8,847 nt of DNA, taken from NCBI GenBank assembly GCA_013203755.1, contig JABMPI010000082.1, positions 1 through 8,847 of the forward strand. Direction: 5' to 3'. This stretch comes from Bacteroidota bacterium. GTDB lineage: Bacteria > Bacteroidota > Bacteroidia > Bacteroidales > Prolixibacteraceae. The notes under the pieces were generated by a model. It was given only the letters and a program-made list of their open reading frames with translations, was not told where the DNA came from and ran no database searches. A program made the position numbers and the translations under genes. Numbering within the stretch: the stretch's first letter is position 1; each line of letters begins with the position of its first letter. Of this stretch, positions 6,998 to 8,847 are shown one piece after another.

Positions 6998-7064
6998 TTT
7001 TGCAGAACAGTTTCTATTGTTTGCAGAGTAATTACTGTAGTTCGCAGATATTGTTTCGCTGTTT
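6998..7064 (+). promoter_or_regulatory. Three 21-bp-phased direct repeats (GTTYGCAGA boxes), probable regulator site
   Basis: GCAGA occurs at 7002, 7023 and 7044, exactly 21 bases apart, about two helical turns. The second and third are preceded by GTTT and GTTC, and a fourth in-phase GTTT at 7061 is followed by AC. The shared box is therefore GTTYRC at 7019, 7040 and 7061. A direct repeat on one helix face upstream of a gene suggests a dimeric or oligomeric activator. LytTR-type regulators, common in Bacteroidota, bind 9-bp direct repeats with similar phase and a GTTNR core, but the flanking bases fit that consensus poorly. The palindrome GTAATTAC (7028-7035) lies inside the second unit. A loose -7-like TATATTTTG follows at 7076-7084, without a well-spaced TTG, and would give a leader of roughly 55 bases before the ATG at 7146. 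Confidence 0.45.
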
Positions 7065-7145
7065 ACTGTCAATTGTATATTTTGGTTAAGATTTTAAAAA
7101 CGATCACCGAAAAAAATTCTTTGGAACAAGCCAGAAAACAATGTT

Positions 7146-7385
7146 ATGAAAGCAATTATTCTAATCTCCTCAATCTTTTACATCCTCGGATTAAAAATTG
7201 GAAACAAAATCGATTTGGTAAAGAAGAGCAATCCAGTCGATAAAATTATCACCCATAAAGTTAAAGTACAAGAGCAAAAAAAGAGCTGTGATTATGCTGC
7301 AGAAATTGCAAAAAAGACAGATTGCGACACCTTAAAAGGCGGTAGTTCTTATACAGACGCTTTATTGAAAAGTATAGTATTTTAG
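7146..7385 (+). CDS. Small hypothetical protein with N-terminal membrane/signal segment
   Basis: I do not recognise this 79-residue protein. Residues 3-15 (AIILISSIFYILG) are hydrophobic and could be a signal peptide or a short transmembrane anchor. The rest is lysine-rich and soluble, with two cysteines in SCDYAAEIAKKTDCD (Cys48 and Cys59) that could form a disulfide if exported, and a C-terminal GGSSYTDALLKSIVF. It stands alone: a repeat-box promoter region lies upstream, and no gene follows on this strand for about 280 bases. The ATG at 7146 is preferred because an ATG at 7141 is out of frame and stops after two codons (ATGTTATGA). Real coding status is likely but unproven, because short AT-rich open frames of this size arise by chance. 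Confidence 0.5.
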   Translation: MKAIILISSIFYILGLKIGNKIDLVKKSNPVDKIITHKVKVQEQKKSCDYAAEIAKKTDCDTLKGGSSYTDALLKSIVF

Positions 7386-7411
7386 CTTAACTAAGGAGCG
7401 CAATACTTTTC
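7367..7411. repeat. 9-bp perfect inverted repeat over the 3' end of the small gene
   Basis: GAAAAGTAT (7367-7375) and ATACTTTTC (7403-7411) are perfect complements separated by 27 bases. The loop contains a second small pairing, TTAG with CTAA. The stop codon of the small gene lies in the loop. No T-run follows, so it is not a clear terminator; it may shape the mRNA 3' end or be chance. Confidence 0.3.
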
Positions 7412-7451
7412 TGAGAAATTTAAGTAATAGGAATGTTTTATCGTCATATTC

Positions 7452-7541
7452 CTCACCCCCAACCCCCTAAGGGGGCAATCGCTACTTGTAAACAGTACTG
7501 GTTGTATGCAGCGAAAAGTCCCCTTAGGGAATTTAGGGGTA
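7452..7541. repeat. MITE/REP-like intergenic inverted-repeat element (CCCCTAAGGGG type)
   Basis: This is an element of about 90 bases with imperfect terminal inverted repeats of 24-25 bases. The left arm contains CACCCCCAA then CCCCCTAAGGGGGCA; the reverse of the right arm contains TACCCCTAAATT then CCCTAAGGGGACT. Each arm also carries its own C-run/G-run near-palindrome (7463-7475 and 7520-7529). Inside the arms a further ATCGCT...AGCGAA pairing (7479-7483 with 7510-7514) extends the stem, and the palindrome CAGTACTG (7493-7500) sits in the loop. It contains no open frame. Similar CCCCTAAAGGGG-flanked elements are, from memory, frequent between Bacteroidota genes, which would make this a non-autonomous mobile or REP-like repeat. 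No target-site duplication is evident. Confidence 0.6.
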
Positions 7542-7579
7542 AAAAAATATATACGATATTATATTGTTTCTCATACTTG

Positions 7580-7625
7580 ACAGCAACAGGAAACCATTAA
7601 AATGATTTCCTGTTGCTGTTTTTAT
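7580..7625 (+). terminator. Strong intrinsic terminator
   Basis: ACAGCAACAGGAAA (7580-7593) and TTTCCTGTTGCTGT (7606-7619) form a perfect 14-bp stem with a 12-base loop, followed by TTTTTATT. A T-run follows only on the + strand. It lies about 195 bases after the small gene and 43 bases before the reductase ATG, so it separates the two units. Transcription of the reductase gene would have to start in the short stretch 7626-7667, unless this is an attenuator in its leader. Confidence 0.8.
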
Positions 7626-7667
7626 TAACTTGTACGCTTTAATTGTAACTATTAAATCAAGCATATT

Positions 7668-8591
7668 ATGAAGAAATTAAATATGAACCGTCGCAAATTT
7701 GTAAATGCTCTCGGCCTTGGAACAGCACATGTTTTATTTTCAAATCCATTGTACTCATGCAGTTCTAGACCATTGTCGGTAAATCCACTTCAAAAAATAA
7801 AGCTTGGTAATACAGGCATAGAAACCACTTTGCTTGGTTTTGGAACTGGTGTTCATGCCGGAAACCGGACCTGTTTTCTAACCAAACAAGACAGACAAAA
7901 AAGTTTAGACACATTACAACATGCTTACGATAGAGGAATTCGCTATTTCGATTTTGCCGACACATACGGAACTCATGATTTCATGGCCGAACTTCTCCCT
8001 AAATTGAATCGCGAAGAACTTACTTTAACATCAAAAATATGGTATCGTGGAGGCGGAATTCCGGAGCCTGAGCGTCCGGATGCCGATATTGTTGTGGAGC
8101 GTTTCAGAAAAGAGTTAAATACAGATTATGTAGATTTAGTACAAATACATTGTATGGAGGATATAAACTGGACGGAAATCATGAAACCACAAATGGATAT
8201 TCTGGAAAACTTAAAAGCCAAAGGAATAATCAGGGCACACGGAGTTTCAGTTCATTCTTTAGATGCAATGAAAGCAGCGGTTAAAAGCTCCTGGGTTGAT
8301 GTCATTCATGTCCGCATAAATCCATACGGGATTGCAATGGACAAGCCAGAGCCTGAAGAAGTAGTTGAGGTAATTCAACAGCTACACGAATCGGGGAAAG
8401 GTGTAATTGGAATGAAACTGGTAGGCAATGGCAAACTTCGCGACGACAGCAATAAAATTGATAATTCGCTTCGGTTTGTATTAGGTTTGGGAAGTGTTGA
8501 CTTGATGATTGTTGGTTTTGAAGAGATAGAACAAATCGACAATTACCTTGTTCGTATGGAAACTGCTTTAGGCGAAATGAACAAGGGATAA
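7668..8591 (+). CDS. Aldo/keto reductase with Tat-type (lipoprotein-like) signal
   Basis: This is an NAD(P)H-dependent aldo/keto reductase of 307 residues. The start MKKLNMNRRKFVNALGLGTAH carries twin arginines (Arg8-Arg9) before a hydrophobic segment, which fits a Tat signal that would export the folded, cofactor-loaded enzyme. LYSC at 28-31 could be a lipobox, making it a membrane-anchored Tat lipoprotein. The catalytic tetrad is visible: Asp95 and Tyr100 in FDFADTYG, Lys123 in LTSKIW, and His161 in DLVQIHCME. IKLGNTGIETTLLGFGTG (44-61) is the usual first strand pair. The C-terminal GKGVIGMKLVGNG and VDLMIVGFEE are the late barrel and cofactor region. The substrate is unknown. A pirin gene begins 3 bases after the stop, indicating an operon. 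ATG 7683 (Met6) is an alternative start that would keep the signal. No Shine-Dalgarno site is seen. Confidence 0.92.
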   Translation: MKKLNMNRRKFVNALGLGTAHVLFSNPLYSCSSRPLSVNPLQKIKLGNTGIETTLLGFGTGVHAGNRTCFLTKQDRQKSLDTLQHAYDRGIRYFDFADTYGTHDFMAELLPKLNREELTLTSKIWYRGGGIPEPERPDADIVVERFRKELNTDYVDLVQIHCMEDINWTEIMKPQMDILENLKAKGIIRAHGVSVHSLDAMKAAVKSSWVDVIHVRINPYGIAMDKPEPEEVVEVIQQLHESGKGVIGMKLVGNGKLRDDSNKIDNSLRFVLGLGSVDLMIVGFEEIEQIDNYLVRMETALGEMNKG

Positions 8592-8594
8592 ATT

Positions 8595-8847
8595 ATGAAT
8601 AGTACTGCAATTATTAAGGTTAATAAACTGGGATTTCCATGGATTACGCAAGATCCGTTTTTATTTTGTGTTCACCACCTGGATTTTTATCCGAAAGGAA
8701 ACGATGAATTGGGTCCGGCTGCATCGCTGGATGGAAGAAACATTGGTAATGACTTTGTTGTAAAAGATGGCTGGCGCATGTATCATGGCGATAAGATCCC
8801 CGGCTTTCCTGTTCACCCACACAGGGGATTTGAAACCATCACCATTG
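8595..8847 (+). CDS. Pirin family protein, N-terminal part (3' end outside window)
   Basis: The open frame from ATG 8595 runs off the window after 84 codons. It reads WITQDPFLFCVHHLDFYPKG near the start and DGWRMYHGDKIPG, FPVHPHRGFETITI near the end. HPHRGFET, with His74 and His76, is the hallmark metal-binding motif of the first cupin domain of pirins, which bind iron and in some members have quercetin-2,3-dioxygenase-like activity. Full pirins are about 230-300 residues, so roughly two thirds is missing. Most pirins have the HPHRGFE motif near residue 55-65, so this one has a slightly longer N-terminus. It has no signal peptide and is therefore cytoplasmic. Its start lies 3 bases after the reductase stop, so it is probably co-translated with that gene. 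Confidence 0.9.
   Translation, partial: MNSTAIIKVNKLGFPWITQDPFLFCVHHLDFYPKGNDELGPAASLDGRNIGNDFVVKDGWRMYHGDKIPGFPVHPHRGFETITI

Noticed and set aside
7765..7965. 66-codon - strand frame inside the aldo/keto reductase gene
   Set aside because: The reductase active-site motifs occupy the opposite strand throughout this region.

Overview
Organism. The window looks like chromosomal DNA from a marine or anaerobic Bacteroidota, probably near Marinilabiliales/Prolixibacteraceae. The evidence is an AT-rich composition, a TonB-dependent receptor with a Bacteroidota-type plug segment, lipoproteins with short lipoboxes, starts without Shine-Dalgarno sequences, and GAAG/AAC heptamer and CCCCTAAGGGG-type intergenic repeats that I associate with this group from memory. 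The order- and family-level placement is inference.

Layout. (1) Bases 1-1901 (+) are the C-terminal part of a TonB-dependent outer-membrane receptor, cut by the window edge. (2) Bases 1902-2102 are a non-coding spacer made largely of three degenerate short-period repeat tracts that run up to the next start codon. (3) Bases 2103-2885 (+) encode a PhzF-family isomerase-like protein. (4) Bases 2886-2999 are a convergent spacer with a short dispersed-repeat fragment. (5) Bases 3000-6162 (-) are a three-gene operon, transcribed leftwards: a frameshifted PQQ-type beta-propeller lipoprotein (6162-4905), its intact tandem paralog (4905-3670) and a secreted DUF1961/YesU-like protein (3665-3000). The first pair overlaps as TAATG and the second pair is 4 bases apart. 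(6) Bases 6163-6232 are a divergent promoter region. (7) Bases 6233-6934 (+) encode a class I SAM methyltransferase. (8) Bases 6935-7145 are a spacer with three GCAGA boxes at exactly 21-bp spacing, just upstream of a small exported or membrane-anchored 79-residue hypothetical protein (7146-7385). (9) Bases 7386-7667 are a spacer holding a MITE/REP-like inverted-repeat element and a strong intrinsic terminator. (10) Bases 7668-8591 (+) encode a Tat-signal-bearing aldo/keto reductase, followed 3 bases later by the start of a pirin (8595 to the window edge).

How the genes fit together. The leftward operon appears to build a set of envelope-exported proteins of related type: two propeller lipoproteins and a lectin-fold-like protein. 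No catalytic activity can be read from them, and one propeller copy is broken by a single-base frame change. The reductase and pirin form a tight redox-flavoured pair. The PhzF-like protein and the methyltransferase look like stand-alone genes. I see no CRISPR array, defence island, phage, integrase, transposase, tRNA or rRNA. Nothing amounts to a clear new multi-gene system. The most unusual signals are non-coding (heptamer tracts, 21-bp phased boxes, inverted-repeat element) plus the frameshifted paralog.
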